Assembly (NCBI GenBank): GCA_035297145.1
Contig: DATGZN010000063.1
Coordinates: 245,851-309,850 of the forward strand
From: QHXW01 sp035297145
GTDB taxonomy: Bacteria > Acidobacteriota > Terriglobia > Bryobacterales > Bryobacteraceae
Direction: 5' to 3'
DNA: 64,000 nucleotides
A model generated the notes under the pieces. It searched no databases. It was not told where the DNA came from and saw nothing but the letters and a program-made list of their open reading frames with translations. Below, piece by piece: positions 34,057 to 42,943 of this stretch. Position numbers and translations under genes: made by a program. Numbering within the stretch: position 1 is the first letter of the stretch; every line of letters starts with the position of its first letter.

Positions 34057-34208
34057 TAGCACAGTATAGGGCCAACTCTTGCCGAGCCGTGACCAAAGGG
34101 AGCGGTGTTTTGAACGACAAGATAATCCTGGCCCTCCACGCCGCACTGTACTAGAGCTGCCTCAAATCTGCTTGCGTACCCTCCCTTCATTCGATAGATT
34201 CTTGGAGG

Positions 34209-34820
34209 ATGGCAGGCCAAGGTCTGGAACGTCGTGAAGTCCTGGAAATTCTCTCTCTTGCCGCGGCGGCAAGCGGCTTCTCCGGTTTTCACCGCTGGCG
34301 CTTCATCTGCCAGCACAACGATCAAGCCGCCGTCACCGCCGTCCGTCCCGCCAGTTATACGCCCCAATTCTTCATGGCCACGGAATACGCGACGCTCGAA
34401 TGCCTCACCGGCATCATCATCCCCTCGGATGGCAGCCCAGGCGCGCGCGAAGCCGGTGTCGCCGAGTTCATCGACTTCATGGTGGCGCATGAGCCCGCGG
34501 TGCAATACGAGTTCCGCACGGGCCTCACCTGGCTGGACGCACATGCTCGGACACTGCACGGCAAGCCCTTTCGAGAACTCGCGCCCGAACAGCAGTCCGA
34601 CGTCTTGAAGCCGCTCGCGTATCACGCTCAAAACCGTCCCGCCGAAGAGGACGGCCGCAGCTTCTTCCATCTGGTGCGCCGCTACACAGTGATGGGCTTT
34701 TATACGAGCCGTATCGGACTTGAGGAGCTGAACTACCCCGGTCTCAAGTTCTACTCGGCATCTCCGGAATGCCCACACCATGACGATCCCGAACATCTAC
34801 ACCTGAAATCCAATGCCTAA
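34209..34820 (+). CDS. Gluconate 2-dehydrogenase subunit 3 family protein
   Basis: A 203-residue partner subunit of a GMC-type dehydrogenase. The gluconate-2-dehydrogenase subunit 3 region covers the body, with LECLTGIIIPSDGSPGAREA, GVAEFIDFMVAHEPAVQYEF and VRRYTVMGFYTSRIGLEELN. An N-terminal LERREVLEILSLAAAASGF resembles a degenerate Tat signal, which would fit export of the flavoprotein complex as a pair. It overlaps the GMC gene by 8 bp. Confidence 0.88.
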   Translation: MAGQGLERREVLEILSLAAAASGFSGFHRWRFICQHNDQAAVTAVRPASYTPQFFMATEYATLECLTGIIIPSDGSPGAREAGVAEFIDFMVAHEPAVQYEFRTGLTWLDAHARTLHGKPFRELAPEQQSDVLKPLAYHAQNRPAEEDGRSFFHLVRRYTVMGFYTSRIGLEELNYPGLKFYSASPECPHHDDPEHLHLKSNA

Positions 34821-36474
34821 GACGGTTTACGACGTCATCGTGATCGGCACCGGAGCAGGCGGTGGGATGGCGATTCATACGCTCTGCGACGCCGGCCTGA
34901 AGGTCTGCGCCATCAATGCCGGGCGCAGGCTGAATCCCTCAAAGGATTTCCGCAATCACCGCATGCCATACGACATGAAATTCCGCGGCTTCAACGATCC
35001 CAAGAAGCGCGCTCAGTCCTACGGCTACATGGATAACGAGTACACCGACGGCATCTGGGAGCACGAGATTACCTACACAACAGCGCCCGGCACGGAGTGG
35101 ATGTGGCCGCGCTGTTACGCCGTTGGCGGCAAGACGAATTTTTGGGGGCGCTCCTCGGCACGCTTCGCCGAAATCGATTTCCGCGCCGCCAGCCGCGATG
35201 GCTACGATGTCGATTGGCCGGTCACCTACGAAGAGATCGCTCCGTACTATTCACGCGTCGAGAAGATGATCGGCGTCGCGAGCACCGTTCAGAACCGCCC
35301 CAGCAATCCCGACGGAGAATACCTGCCGCCTATGAAGTTTCGCTGCATCGACCGCATTCTCGAAAGCGGAGCGAAGAAGGCCGGCGTCCCTTATCTTCCC
35401 GATCGAATCGCTCAACTCACCCAGGCCCATGCCGGCCATCCTGCCTGCCACTATTGCGGCAACTGCACCGATGGCTGCGATACCGGTTCGTTCTTTTCGA
35501 CTCCATGGTTCCTGTTGCCCTCGGCCGAACACAGCGGCAACCTGGAAATTCGCACGAACGCCATTGCCAAGAACATCCTGGTCGATGAGAACGGCCGTGC
35601 CAACGGAGTAGCCTACATCGATCGGCAAACCAAACAGGAAGTGGAAGCTTACGGCCGCGCGGTTGTGGTGGCTGCTTCGTGCGTGGAATCCGCCCGCATC
35701 CTGCTCAATTCGAAATCGCGGCAATGGCCCACCGGAATCGCCAATTCGAGCGGGCAAGTCGGCCGTAACCTGTGCGACCACATGTACGGCGGCGCCGCCG
35801 AAGGCTACCTGCCGCAGCTCGCGGGTCAACCGGGCTTCCCCGACAATGTATCCGGCTCAACCATCGCCTGGATGCCGCGCTGGCAGAATCTGGCCAACCC
35901 GCACGAGGAGAAATTCATTCGGGGCTACTCCGTGTATCCCGGCGGCGGATGCAGTGAATTTCCTTGGTATTTCGACAGCATCGAAGGCTTCGGCTCCGAT
36001 TTCAAGCGCCAGATCAAGCGCCGCTATCCGACGCCCGTGAGCTTCACGATGCAAGCCCCGAGTCTGCGCCGCGACACCAACTACGTCGATATCGACCCGG
36101 AAGCGAAGGACGCGTACGGCATTCCCGTGGCGCGTATCCATTTTCGCTGGGATGAAAACACCTTGCTCATGTGGGAGCACGCCAAGCAGGCCTGTGCCGA
36201 TGTTCTGAAGGCGGCGGGAGGCGAGCTGACCGGAGCATCGGAGGCACCCGAAATCCCTGGCTACAGCCTGCACGAAACCGGGACCTGCCGCATGGGTAAC
36301 GATCCCAAGAAGTTCGTGACCAACCGATTCGGCCAGACACACGACGTGCCGAATCTATACGTCGCCGATGCCAGTCTATTCCTGAATTGCACGGATAAGA
36401 CAACGACGATCTCCATTCTCGCCTTCTCGCTGCGCGCCTCGGAACATCTGCTGGATAATCTCCGCGCCGGGTGA
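34813..36474 (+). CDS. GMC-family FAD oxidoreductase
   Basis: A 553-residue flavoprotein, the likely large subunit of a periplasmic sugar or alcohol dehydrogenase with the preceding gene. The N-terminal dinucleotide-binding motif is DVIVIGTGAGGGMAIHTL. A CxxCxxxC-type segment (HYCGNCTDGCDTGSFF) is present in the middle. The C-terminal GMC signature includes YSLHETGTCRMGNDPKKFVT and NLYVADASLFLNCTDKTTTI, supplying the active-site His/Asn region. It would pass electrons to a cytochrome. The subunit 3 gene is fused to it by an 8-bp overlap. The substrate is unknown. Confidence 0.92.
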   Translation: MPKTVYDVIVIGTGAGGGMAIHTLCDAGLKVCAINAGRRLNPSKDFRNHRMPYDMKFRGFNDPKKRAQSYGYMDNEYTDGIWEHEITYTTAPGTEWMWPRCYAVGGKTNFWGRSSARFAEIDFRAASRDGYDVDWPVTYEEIAPYYSRVEKMIGVASTVQNRPSNPDGEYLPPMKFRCIDRILESGAKKAGVPYLPDRIAQLTQAHAGHPACHYCGNCTDGCDTGSFFSTPWFLLPSAEHSGNLEIRTNAIAKNILVDENGRANGVAYIDRQTKQEVEAYGRAVVVAASCVESARILLNSKSRQWPTGIANSSGQVGRNLCDHMYGGAAEGYLPQLAGQPGFPDNVSGSTIAWMPRWQNLANPHEEKFIRGYSVYPGGGCSEFPWYFDSIEGFGSDFKRQIKRRYPTPVSFTMQAPSLRRDTNYVDIDPEAKDAYGIPVARIHFRWDENTLLMWEHAKQACADVLKAAGGELTGASEAPEIPGYSLHETGTCRMGNDPKKFVTNRFGQTHDVPNLYVADASLFLNCTDKTTTISILAFSLRASEHLLDNLRAG

Positions 36475-36505
36475 TCCTGAGTGTGACCGCTAAAGGGGCT
36501 ATTTC

Positions 36506-36771
36506 GTGACGAGAGATTTCATCAAGTGTCTGTTGGCTCCCATGCTCGCTATGCCCGCAGTGGCGCAGGTCAGCATACTCACCTGGAAACGATTCTGACC
36601 CCATCGAATGTCAATGCGACAACCTTCGGTAAGAAAGCGATTCTGCATCGGAAAAATTCGCTGTTCTACAAGACGTTGAACGGCACCGAGGTAGGCGATC
36701 TGTACATGGGTCTGATCCACACTTGCGATCTCTGCGGGACCAACCCGGTTTGCGTCGCCTTCGAGTTTTGA
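36506..36771 (+). pseudogene. Decayed secreted-protein fragment
   Basis: From GTG 36506 a signal peptide reads LLAPMLAMPAVAQVSILTWK but stops after KRF. The next frame continues LETILTPSNVNATTFGKKAI and so on to a stop at 36771. Intact acidobacterial secreted proteins read roughly ...LTW, then about 11 residues of HNDNARTGQN type, then LETILTPANVN...; here that stretch is deleted and the frame has shifted. The rest (LYMGLIHTCDLCGTNPVCVA) is not recognised. The assignment to that family is from memory of its N-terminal pattern. Confidence 0.4.
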
Positions 36772-36789
36772 CTCTCCACAACGCCCTCG

Positions 36790-39700
36790 CTAGAACGTAA
36801 ATCGAAAGGAGAATTCGCCCGCACGCGCGCCTCCGGTTTGAAAGAGCGGCGGTAAACCGGTGTTTGGTGTACCCGAGCCCAGCATCAAGTTCTGCATCGA
36901 TGTGGGCTGTCCAAAGAACGGGCTGGAAAGAAAAGATACCGGGTTGGCAAACGCCGGGTGATTGAGCACATTGAAGATATTCACCGATACTTCAAGGGAC
37001 AGTTGCCGGAGCAGCGGAAATTCCCGCCGCAGACTGGCGTCCAGTTGCGCCAGGCCGTTCCCGGTGATGGCATTGCGCCCCAACGATCCAGTGACGCCTG
37101 CCGAAGGCGCGCGGAATGCCGCCGGGTTAAGGCGGCGGTGCCCGGCAACCGAGGCATCCGTGATCCAGACCGGTACTCCAGGTACCAGGTCCGGGCGCCC
37201 GGCGTTGTCGAAACCCTGCCCGAGCGGCGGCTGGCTGCTCATCACGTCGATCGGGAAGCCGCTGCGCGCGCGGAAGATCCCGCTGACGGTCCAGTGACGA
37301 AGCGCCTCTGGCAGGCTGTTGCCATGCATGCGGTAGGATAGTGCCGCCGTCAACTCCTGGCGGATGTCGAAGTTGGACGATCCGCGGGCGTCGCTGAGTT
37401 GGTATCCGGGATGGATCAGGAAGAGCGACGAATCGTTCGAGCCGTCATCGATCGAGTGCGACCACGTGTAGGCCGCGGAGCCATAAAGGTCCCGCGTGAA
37501 TGTGCCGCTGTAGCGGAACTGCGCCGCCTGGTAGTTGGAGGACCCTTCGGTAAGGGCGATCTGGCGGTCCAGGATTCCGGTATCGGGTTCAACGTACGCT
37601 TGGTTTCCGAGGAGATTCCTGCCCGTGGCCCCCACATACGCCGCCGACGCGACTCCGCCGCCGGTGCGCTTTTCCAGCGAGACCCGCCATTGATAGGATG
37701 CCGGAAGATGCAACGGCGGCGGTGTATCCGAGAGGAACCGTTCCACGTCTGCGGAGGTTCCCTGCGATGGCTGCGAAGTGCCGGGAGAGCCCGTGGACGA
37801 ATCGATTCCCGGTCCTGTGCCGGCCAGCAGCCAACTGTTGAACGGAGCGCCATTGATCGGATTGATGGACGCTCCCAGCGTGGGGTCGTAAAAGAGGCCG
37901 CCGCCCGCGCGCAGGACCACGCCGCGCCACGGAAGCCGCCAAGCCAGGCCGATCCGCGGGGCCAATTGCCCATACCGCATCGGCCACGGCGCGGTTCCAT
38001 TGATGACGGCGTAGTTGGTGGTCTGCCAGTCCGTCCCGGTCCAAAGGCCAGTGATGGTCGGGATCTGCGGCTGGCCTGCGGTGGGCGGAGTCACTTCCCA
38101 CCGCAGCCCGTAGACGATATTTAGAGAATCGCTCAGCTGCACTGTATCCTGCGCGAACATGGAAATAGCATTCACCTGCCCGCCGTACCGCGCAGCTTGT
38201 GAATAGGTGACGGCGAGCGGATCGTTTGCTAACAGGCCTTCGAGGCTGGAAGCGACGCCCAAAACGCTGCTCAGTGTGGCGTTGCGAGAAGGTCTCAGCA
38301 GCGTGTAGTCCAGCCCCGCCCGAAACTCGTGGCGGCCCATGCGCCGGGAGAGCGTATCACGCAATTCCCACTGATCTTGCCTGCCCTGGCCGAAAGCGTT
38401 GGAAACGAATTGCCCGAGACCGGGCACGGACAGCCCGAGCAAGGTGTTGCCTCCACTGCCGGGAGGCCCCAGTAGGGATAGGGATATCGGACCCAGACCC
38501 GGTCCGAGGGTGTAGATTTCACTTCCCGTAAAGGCCGGGACGATTACGCCGGGCAGCAGGCCGGAACCTACCAAAGCAGAGAGCGCCCACGCGGAGGAAC
38601 CGTCGGAGGAATTCAACGTGGCGCGCGAGTAGCTCAGGCGCAGATCGTGAATGAACCCCTCACTCCGCCCCATCGTCAAACCTAGGGTGGCACTGATCCA
38701 ATTGAAATTACTGTTGACCCAGTTGTTCTGCAAATAAGAGCCCGCGGAAGGCGATACCACCAGACGCGCGAACAGATTCCCGGCCGTTCCCAGCGATTGA
38801 TCGCCGCGCAGGCTCAAGCTGCGGAGGCGTGCATTGCTGTTGTTCCCAGAGATCGCCTCCGCCTCGCCGCCGCCGAGATCGGGCCCGGTCGCGTTCGGGA
38901 AAGCGTCGAGAATCGCTTTCAGCTTGTCTGGCGCGTTTTGCCGCGAAGAATTGGATGGCACCGCGATGAGTTGCATACCGGTGTCCGTCACAACAGAACG
39001 CTCTACCGAGGCAAAGAAGAACGTGCGGTTATGCCGGATTGGACCACCCAGCACTGCTCCCAGACTGTCATAGGATGGCCGCTGGTAGGCGTAGCCCACG
39101 CTATTCGCGAACCAGTCGCGCGCGCTCCAGCCGTTGTCACGCACATGGCCGAAGAACTCGCCGTGGAATTCGTTCGACCCTGCGCGCGTAACTACCAGCG
39201 CTTCCGCGCCAGGCCGCGTTCCCGATTCGGGAGCAAAGCTGGAGGTGCGCAGTTCGACCGATTGCGTGCTCTCCGGCGATCCCAGATTTTCGGTGCTGCC
39301 GATCGCGCTCATAGCGGGCAGCGAAGCGCCGGGGAACGACCCCGGCAGGATGGTTCCGCCTACCCCGGTGTTCGCACTGGCGCCGTCTACCCGGAACGTA
39401 TTGGCGTTGGGACGCTGGCCGTTGGAAGTGAACTGGCCGCCATCGCTCACGCCGGCGGGCGTCACCACGATTCCAGGCATGAGATCGAAGGACGCCCGGA
39501 AGTCGGGCCCATTGGCGGGCAAAGTGGCGCCGGGACTGGTTCGCGTCATGATCAGGCTCTCGCCGGTGGAGGGGTCGAGTTCCTCTTTGCCGCCGGTCAC
39601 AGTGATTACCTGGTGGAGGCCAAGCAGGTCGAGCGTGAAATCCAGGGGAAGGTCCGCTGCGGAGTCCAGCGCTACCCCGCCGCGCGCAACCGTTCGAAAG

Positions 39701-39939
39701 CCCGGTAGCCGAACCGTGATCTTGTAACGATCGGGCGAGAGGCCTGAGATCGCATAGCAGCCGCGATCATCCGACTGCGTTTTCCAGCGGGCGCCGGTCG
39801 ACTCACTCTGAACCTGCACCTCTGCTTCCGGGAGCGCGTCACCGCAAGTGTCCCGCACCGTTCCGGAGATCACCCCTTGGGCGCTGGCCGCCCCGGCAGA
39901 CGCCAGCAGCAGCGCTATCAGGAAGGACGGCGGCGTCAT
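36790..39939 (-). CDS. Oar-like TonB-dependent outer-membrane receptor with carboxypeptidase-regulatory domain
   Basis: A 1049-residue outer-membrane protein. A signal peptide (MTPPSFLIALLLASAGAASA) is followed by a carboxypeptidase-regulatory-like beta-sandwich (ISGTVRDTCGDALPEAEVQV) and a TonB plug region (LMTRTSPGATLPANGP-like, FRASFDLMPGIVV, NGQRPNANTFRVDGAS). A large beta-barrel then ends in phenylalanine (GEFSFRFTF). The family is strongly expanded in Acidobacteria and thought to take up large glycans or peptides. The ATG at 39939 is chosen because GGAG precedes it; the anti-sigma gene ends 9 bp upstream. Together with the sigma and anti-sigma genes it forms an operon like a cell-surface signalling receptor. 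Confidence 0.88.
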   Translation of the reverse strand: MTPPSFLIALLLASAGAASAQGVISGTVRDTCGDALPEAEVQVQSESTGARWKTQSDDRGCYAISGLSPDRYKITVRLPGFRTVARGGVALDSAADLPLDFTLDLLGLHQVITVTGGKEELDPSTGESLIMTRTSPGATLPANGPDFRASFDLMPGIVVTPAGVSDGGQFTSNGQRPNANTFRVDGASANTGVGGTILPGSFPGASLPAMSAIGSTENLGSPESTQSVELRTSSFAPESGTRPGAEALVVTRAGSNEFHGEFFGHVRDNGWSARDWFANSVGYAYQRPSYDSLGAVLGGPIRHNRTFFFASVERSVVTDTGMQLIAVPSNSSRQNAPDKLKAILDAFPNATGPDLGGGEAEAISGNNSNARLRSLSLRGDQSLGTAGNLFARLVVSPSAGSYLQNNWVNSNFNWISATLGLTMGRSEGFIHDLRLSYSRATLNSSDGSSAWALSALVGSGLLPGVIVPAFTGSEIYTLGPGLGPISLSLLGPPGSGGNTLLGLSVPGLGQFVSNAFGQGRQDQWELRDTLSRRMGRHEFRAGLDYTLLRPSRNATLSSVLGVASSLEGLLANDPLAVTYSQAARYGGQVNAISMFAQDTVQLSDSLNIVYGLRWEVTPPTAGQPQIPTITGLWTGTDWQTTNYAVINGTAPWPMRYGQLAPRIGLAWRLPWRGVVLRAGGGLFYDPTLGASINPINGAPFNSWLLAGTGPGIDSSTGSPGTSQPSQGTSADVERFLSDTPPPLHLPASYQWRVSLEKRTGGGVASAAYVGATGRNLLGNQAYVEPDTGILDRQIALTEGSSNYQAAQFRYSGTFTRDLYGSAAYTWSHSIDDGSNDSSLFLIHPGYQLSDARGSSNFDIRQELTAALSYRMHGNSLPEALRHWTVSGIFRARSGFPIDVMSSQPPLGQGFDNAGRPDLVPGVPVWITDASVAGHRRLNPAAFRAPSAGVTGSLGRNAITGNGLAQLDASLRREFPLLRQLSLEVSVNIFNVLNHPAFANPVSFLSSPFFGQPTSMQNLMLGSGTPNTGLPPLFQTGGARAGEFSFRFTF

Positions 39940-39947
39940 CGCGTGTA

Positions 39948-41531
39948 TCACTCCACTTTGGACTGGGATTGCACGGCCCACTCCAGCCTCCCAAGGGCAG
40001 CCGTCAGCCTGCGAAGCATTTCTTCTCCTGAAGATTGGGAATAGCTGCCGGCCAGAAGGTGGTTCAACAACTGGTCCGTTTCCTGGGCAGACGCCACCAC
40101 AGTGGAAACGCCGGACTGCCAAGTCTGCGATCTTCCATTGTCGCCAACTGCCCGGGGGGTCACATCGGGTGTGTCCAGCAGAGGCTTGAGAGCGTCCCGG
40201 ATCTGCCTGGCGAGCCGTTCCAATTCGGTGAGGTGGCGACGGCGCAGCTGGCGCAGCAACAGACGATCCTGAGAGTTCATACCGGCTTCCGTTTCCGGAG
40301 GGAAATCCCGGGCCAGGACCTCGATCGCATGAGCCCGGGCCAGGTTTTGGGCGCTGGATTCGAGAACCCGGTTCGTAATTTCCTGCAGAGCCACGGAATC
40401 GCCGAGGCGTTCCTCAAACCGTTGACGAAACTGCGCAGGAATGCTGCTGGAGTAAGTTTGCGGAGGGATGGTGGGAGATGGCGCAGGCCGCGCCTGGGAT
40501 TGGAAGTCCACGGTCACGCGTGGAACAGCCGCGAGCGCTGTCAGGACGGCCTGTCGCCGCTCGGCACTCAATCCGCCGGCTCGAACGACTACGTGTCGAT
40601 GGGCAGCGTCCTCGGTGACATCGATGGGCTCACCGGCATCGGCGCCAATTTCGTCGAGTGCTGCCAAGACGTGGAGAGTCTCTGCGGGGCCAACGGGAGT
40701 CTCTACCACGGGTTCGGTAGGAGCAGGCAAAGGCGAAGCGGGAGTGGGCGTCACAGGAGCCGGGACTTCCTCCATGGAAACCGGGCCTTCACCTTCAAAG
40801 TCAAAATCCGCGCCCGCGGGCCGCAGATCCTCGGCGTGCAGGATCAGTGAGGCGCTGCGGAGCACACCGGATGGGACATCCGTGCGCACACGGTACACGC
40901 GCTCTCGCCCGGCTCGGACGATCATGTTCACGGAGTCCGTCCGGTTCTTCTGAACTCCACGCCAGGCCTGGAATGTGCGCGGGCTGAGCGGGTCTCGCCA
41001 GCCGTAGTGGGCCGCTTGAAACAGCTTCTCTGCATGCGTCAATTCGGGGTCGCTGTCAACTCCGGCATCGCGGATCAGCAGTGCGGGGCGGAGGAGGGTA
41101 CGTCCATGTATCCGCATGGAGATCATTTGGTCCGCGGGCATTGAGACCACGGCCGCACGTTCCAACAACTCATTCGCCCGCCGGTCGGCCGCCCCTTTGG
41201 TCCGGAGTCCCAGCCCAGCCAGCACCACCAGGCCAAAAGCCGCGGCCAGGGCAGGCAGCCACCACTGCAAGACCCGTCTGCGATGTTGGGATTCATGCTC
41301 CGCGACCAGTCGATCGAGCCTCGGCCACGGCATTGGCACGGGCGGCAATTGCGGACTGCGAATCGAGTCGCGATATTCCGCATAGGCCGCGATGGCAGCC
41401 TGCAGATCGCGCAGACGGGCGCTGCATTCCGCGCAGGCTTCCACGTGCGCGGCCTCGGCCGGGAACCGTTCTCCATCCTGATATGCGGCCAACTCCTCAT
41501 CCGAGAGATGCGCCAGCCTGTCCCTAGGCAT
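39948..41531 (-). CDS. Anti-sigma factor with zinc finger and large extracytoplasmic domain
   Basis: A 527-residue membrane protein. The N-terminus has the anti-sigma zinc finger (AAHVEACAECSARL, His29, Cys33, Cys36). A basic region and a transmembrane helix (WWLPALAAAFGLVVLAGLGL, about residues 89-108) follow, and about 400 residues lie outside. The outer part shows a proline-rich linker around residue 260 and helical segments near the C-terminus. The factor would hold the ECF sigma inactive until a periplasmic signal is received. The start overlaps the sigma gene end by 8 bp. The unusually long outer domain suggests it senses the signal itself or touches the receptor. Confidence 0.78.
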   Translation of the reverse strand: MPRDRLAHLSDEELAAYQDGERFPAEAAHVEACAECSARLRDLQAAIAAYAEYRDSIRSPQLPPVPMPWPRLDRLVAEHESQHRRRVLQWWLPALAAAFGLVVLAGLGLRTKGAADRRANELLERAAVVSMPADQMISMRIHGRTLLRPALLIRDAGVDSDPELTHAEKLFQAAHYGWRDPLSPRTFQAWRGVQKNRTDSVNMIVRAGRERVYRVRTDVPSGVLRSASLILHAEDLRPAGADFDFEGEGPVSMEEVPAPVTPTPASPLPAPTEPVVETPVGPAETLHVLAALDEIGADAGEPIDVTEDAAHRHVVVRAGGLSAERRQAVLTALAAVPRVTVDFQSQARPAPSPTIPPQTYSSSIPAQFRQRFEERLGDSVALQEITNRVLESSAQNLARAHAIEVLARDFPPETEAGMNSQDRLLLRQLRRRHLTELERLARQIRDALKPLLDTPDVTPRAVGDNGRSQTWQSGVSTVVASAQETDQLLNHLLAGSYSQSSGEEMLRRLTAALGRLEWAVQSQSKVE

Positions 41532-42012
41532 CGATTGCCTCCTTCAGCCGCACCACCGCGCGTCGCAAGAATTCACTGACGGTCGAAGTGCTGATTCCGA
41601 TCGCCGCGGCAATTTCGCGATAGCGCAGGCCTCGCGCACGCAAGTGCAGGCAGTTCCGCTGCTGCGGCGAGAGATCGCGAACGGCTGCTACCAGCGCCAA
41701 CCTTCGCTGCCGGTCAATGAGGGCGCTCTCCGGATCCATGCTGGGCTCGGCGAGGCGGAGGTTGGAACCGATCTGGTCGAAGACAGGCTCACGCTGGTGG
41801 TGCCGAAGCGCTGAATTATGGGCAACCTGGTACAACCAGGCTCGCGGATTTTCGACTGCCTCCCCTCTGGACATCTTTAGATATAGCTTCAAAAATGAGT
41901 CCTGTGCCAGTTCCTGTGCCCTTTGCGGAGGAACACCGCAATAGAGAAGGTACGTATAGATGTGGTTGCGTTCTGCCACGTAAATCTCCTCGAGGCGCTC
42001 ATGGACGCTCAT
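41524..42012 (-). CDS. ECF-type RNA polymerase sigma factor
   Basis: A 162-residue group IV sigma factor. Region 2 is seen as RAQELAQDSFLKLYLKMSRG and WLYQVAHNSALRHHQR, and region 4 as LSPQQRNCLHLRARGLRYRE followed by IAAAIGISTSTVSEFLRRAV. It would direct polymerase to promoters of the receptor operon and others. It is the first gene of a three-gene minus-strand operon (sigma, anti-sigma, receptor); a beta-barrel protein gene starts 139 bp away on the other strand and may share the promoter region. Confidence 0.92.
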   Translation of the reverse strand: MSVHERLEEIYVAERNHIYTYLLYCGVPPQRAQELAQDSFLKLYLKMSRGEAVENPRAWLYQVAHNSALRHHQREPVFDQIGSNLRLAEPSMDPESALIDRQRRLALVAAVRDLSPQQRNCLHLRARGLRYREIAAAIGISTSTVSEFLRRAVVRLKEAIDA

Positions 42013-42151
42013 CCGTCGCGGGCTCCGGTCGGCATTCCCATCCGCATTCTGCCATTAATGAGTGAGAGCCCGCGAGAATGGTTTTTCCTACAGGGCGGCG
42101 CCAATGTTTTTCGGTGTAGCAAAACGGCGAGATCCAGGCTCTCAAATCCAT

Positions 42152-42814
42152 ATGCGACGCTTAATTCTTCCGCTCTTCTTCGCGGCCTCGCTGACCGCGC
42201 CGGCACAGACGTTTTCATTTGGCGTAAAAGCCGGCGCTCCGGTGACGTCCGCACTCCCCTATGACGCCAGCCCGTATTCCATGGTTGACACGGGACGGTG
42301 GACGGTCGGTCCGACCGCTGAGGTACGGCTATTCAGCCATCTGTCGTTCGAGGCTGACGCTCTATTTCGCGGGTATCGTTTCCAGTCGTTGGGTGGCACC
42401 TTCATCTTGTCCGGCACCTCGCTGATCACCAACCAGACGGTTCCGGTTTCGGCGTTTTTCCGCGGGAACACTAAAGAGTGGGACTTCCCACTTCTGCTGA
42501 AGTACCGTTTCCAGGCAGGCACGATGCACCCCTTTGTGGATGGCGGGTACGAGTTTGCGCACGCATCCTCGGATTTCACGATTAGTTGCCTCGCTGGTCC
42601 GGATGCCTGTCCCACCGTAGGCGTCGGTTCTTCGGTTTCTTCCGTCTCTTCCCAAAATAGTCATAGCAGCAGCGTGAATCGCCACGGGCCCGCGGCTGGC
42701 GTCGGCATAGATTTCAAGTTCGGCAAGGTCAGGATCTCGCCGGAAGTCCGTTACACGAAGCTGACGCACCCGAACGCGAACGAAGTGACTGTACTAGCCG
42801 GCTTTACTTTCTAG
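42152..42814 (+). CDS. Outer-membrane beta-barrel protein
   Basis: A 220-residue protein with a signal peptide (MRRLILPLFFAASLTAPAQT) and alternating-strand barrel segments (FSFGVKAGAPVTSALPYDAS, HLSFEADALFRGYRFQSLG, WDFPLLLKYRFQAGTMHPFV). It ends with ITPEVRYTKL-like strands and a C-terminal phenylalanine (VLAGFTF), the usual outer-membrane insertion signal. A Ser-rich loop (SSVSSVSSQNSHSSS) is present. It resembles small OmpA/OmpW-like barrels of no set role. The ATG at 42152 fits the signal peptide; an upstream frame from 42062 is dropped. It is divergent from the sigma-factor operon. Confidence 0.8.
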   Translation: MRRLILPLFFAASLTAPAQTFSFGVKAGAPVTSALPYDASPYSMVDTGRWTVGPTAEVRLFSHLSFEADALFRGYRFQSLGGTFILSGTSLITNQTVPVSAFFRGNTKEWDFPLLLKYRFQAGTMHPFVDGGYEFAHASSDFTISCLAGPDACPTVGVGSSVSSVSSQNSHSSSVNRHGPAAGVGIDFKFGKVRISPEVRYTKLTHPNANEVTVLAGFTF

Positions 42815-42826
42815 GGACCGCTACCA
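42787..42826. repeat. 40-bp direct repeat, copy A (3' end of the barrel gene)
   Basis: GACTGTACTAGCCGGCTTTA through CTACCA. It matches 44356-44395 at 38 of 40 positions. It includes the last eight codons (VLAGFTF and stop) of the beta-barrel gene and 12 bp beyond. Confidence 0.8.
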
Positions 42827-42943
42827 ACAGACAGACTCATTGCGAAGACTCCACCACGGGTGGACACGCGACTCGTGTGCCCGTAGTGTGCCCGTGGCCC
42901 AAAGTCTAACGTTTACGCACGCCTGCCGAAATCTCACAAAAGC

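Noticed and set aside
38797..39708. A 303-codon plus-strand frame opposite the Oar-like receptor
   Set aside because: Arg/Ala/Gly-rich composition and no motif; it is antisense to a well-supported receptor.
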